Below, piece by piece: positions 6,315 through 6,358 of a stretch of 6,358 bases of DNA. How positions within the stretch are numbered: the first letter of the stretch is position 1; every line of letters begins with the position of its first letter. Position numbers and translations under genes: made by a program. Source of the DNA: Gemmatimonadales bacterium (lineage in GTDB: Bacteria > Gemmatimonadota > Gemmatimonadetes > Gemmatimonadales > GWC2-71-9). Under the pieces are notes generated by a model. It saw only the letters and a list, made by a program, of their open reading frames with translations, searched no databases and was not told the DNA's origin. The stretch spans positions 1-6,358 of the forward strand of contig JACDDX010000100.1 in NCBI GenBank assembly GCA_013816685.1. Reading direction: 5' to 3'.

Positions 6315-6358
6315 TCGCAATCGCACACTCGCTTCCACCCAGCGCTCCACTCTGACCT

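Noticed and set aside
1..6358. CRISPR array, tRNA or rRNA genes, phage or IS elements
   Set aside because: No regularly spaced repeats, no cloverleaf-like segments and no integrase or transposase motifs were seen.

Overview
The window reads as a piece of a GC-rich (about 70%) environmental bacterial chromosome. The style of the FabH, the CPXCG-type zinc ribbon and the membrane PHP protein suggests a Gemmatimonadota-like or neighbouring lineage, but that is an impression from memory and not proven here. There are no RNA genes, CRISPR arrays or transposases.

Left block (1-1537, + strand): the C-terminal end of a MacB/LolD-type ABC transporter ATPase, overlapped by 4 bases (GTGA) by a flavin-containing amine oxidase. 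The amine oxidase is split by four apparent single-base losses, three within about 65 bases near its start and one near 1045. Putting one base back at each site gives a continuous, full-length (437 residue) protein. It is either a recent pseudogene or a set of sequencing/assembly errors.

Middle block (about 1540-3190, + strand): a stretch of distinctly lower GC (about 50-57% over much of its length, against 70-75% in the flanks). It holds a secreted lipoprotein with a Vps62-like domain and, one base after its reconstructed stop, a small secreted or membrane glycine-zipper protein. The lipoprotein gene has lost one base near 2589 and has a TAG where a Trp codon is expected at 2659. The frameshift makes the two genes read as one false 476-residue ORF. 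A perfect 12-bp inverted repeat lies inside the second gene, and a hairpin follows it.

Right block (3236-6220): a small CPXCG-type cysteine-rich protein on the minus strand, divergent from a two-gene plus-strand unit. That unit is a membrane-anchored PHP-domain hydrolase followed by a FabH-type ketoacyl-ACP synthase III, joined by an ATGA overlap and so probably translated together. A convergent minus-strand gene of unknown function closes the window, and a hairpin shared by both 3' ends lies over its stop codon.

The two most interesting units are the low-GC lipoprotein/glycine-zipper pair, which may be horizontally acquired and part of an envelope function, and the coupled PHP-FabH pair, which puts a predicted membrane phosphoesterase next to a lipid-building condensing enzyme. 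Neither is shown to be a new system by sequence alone.
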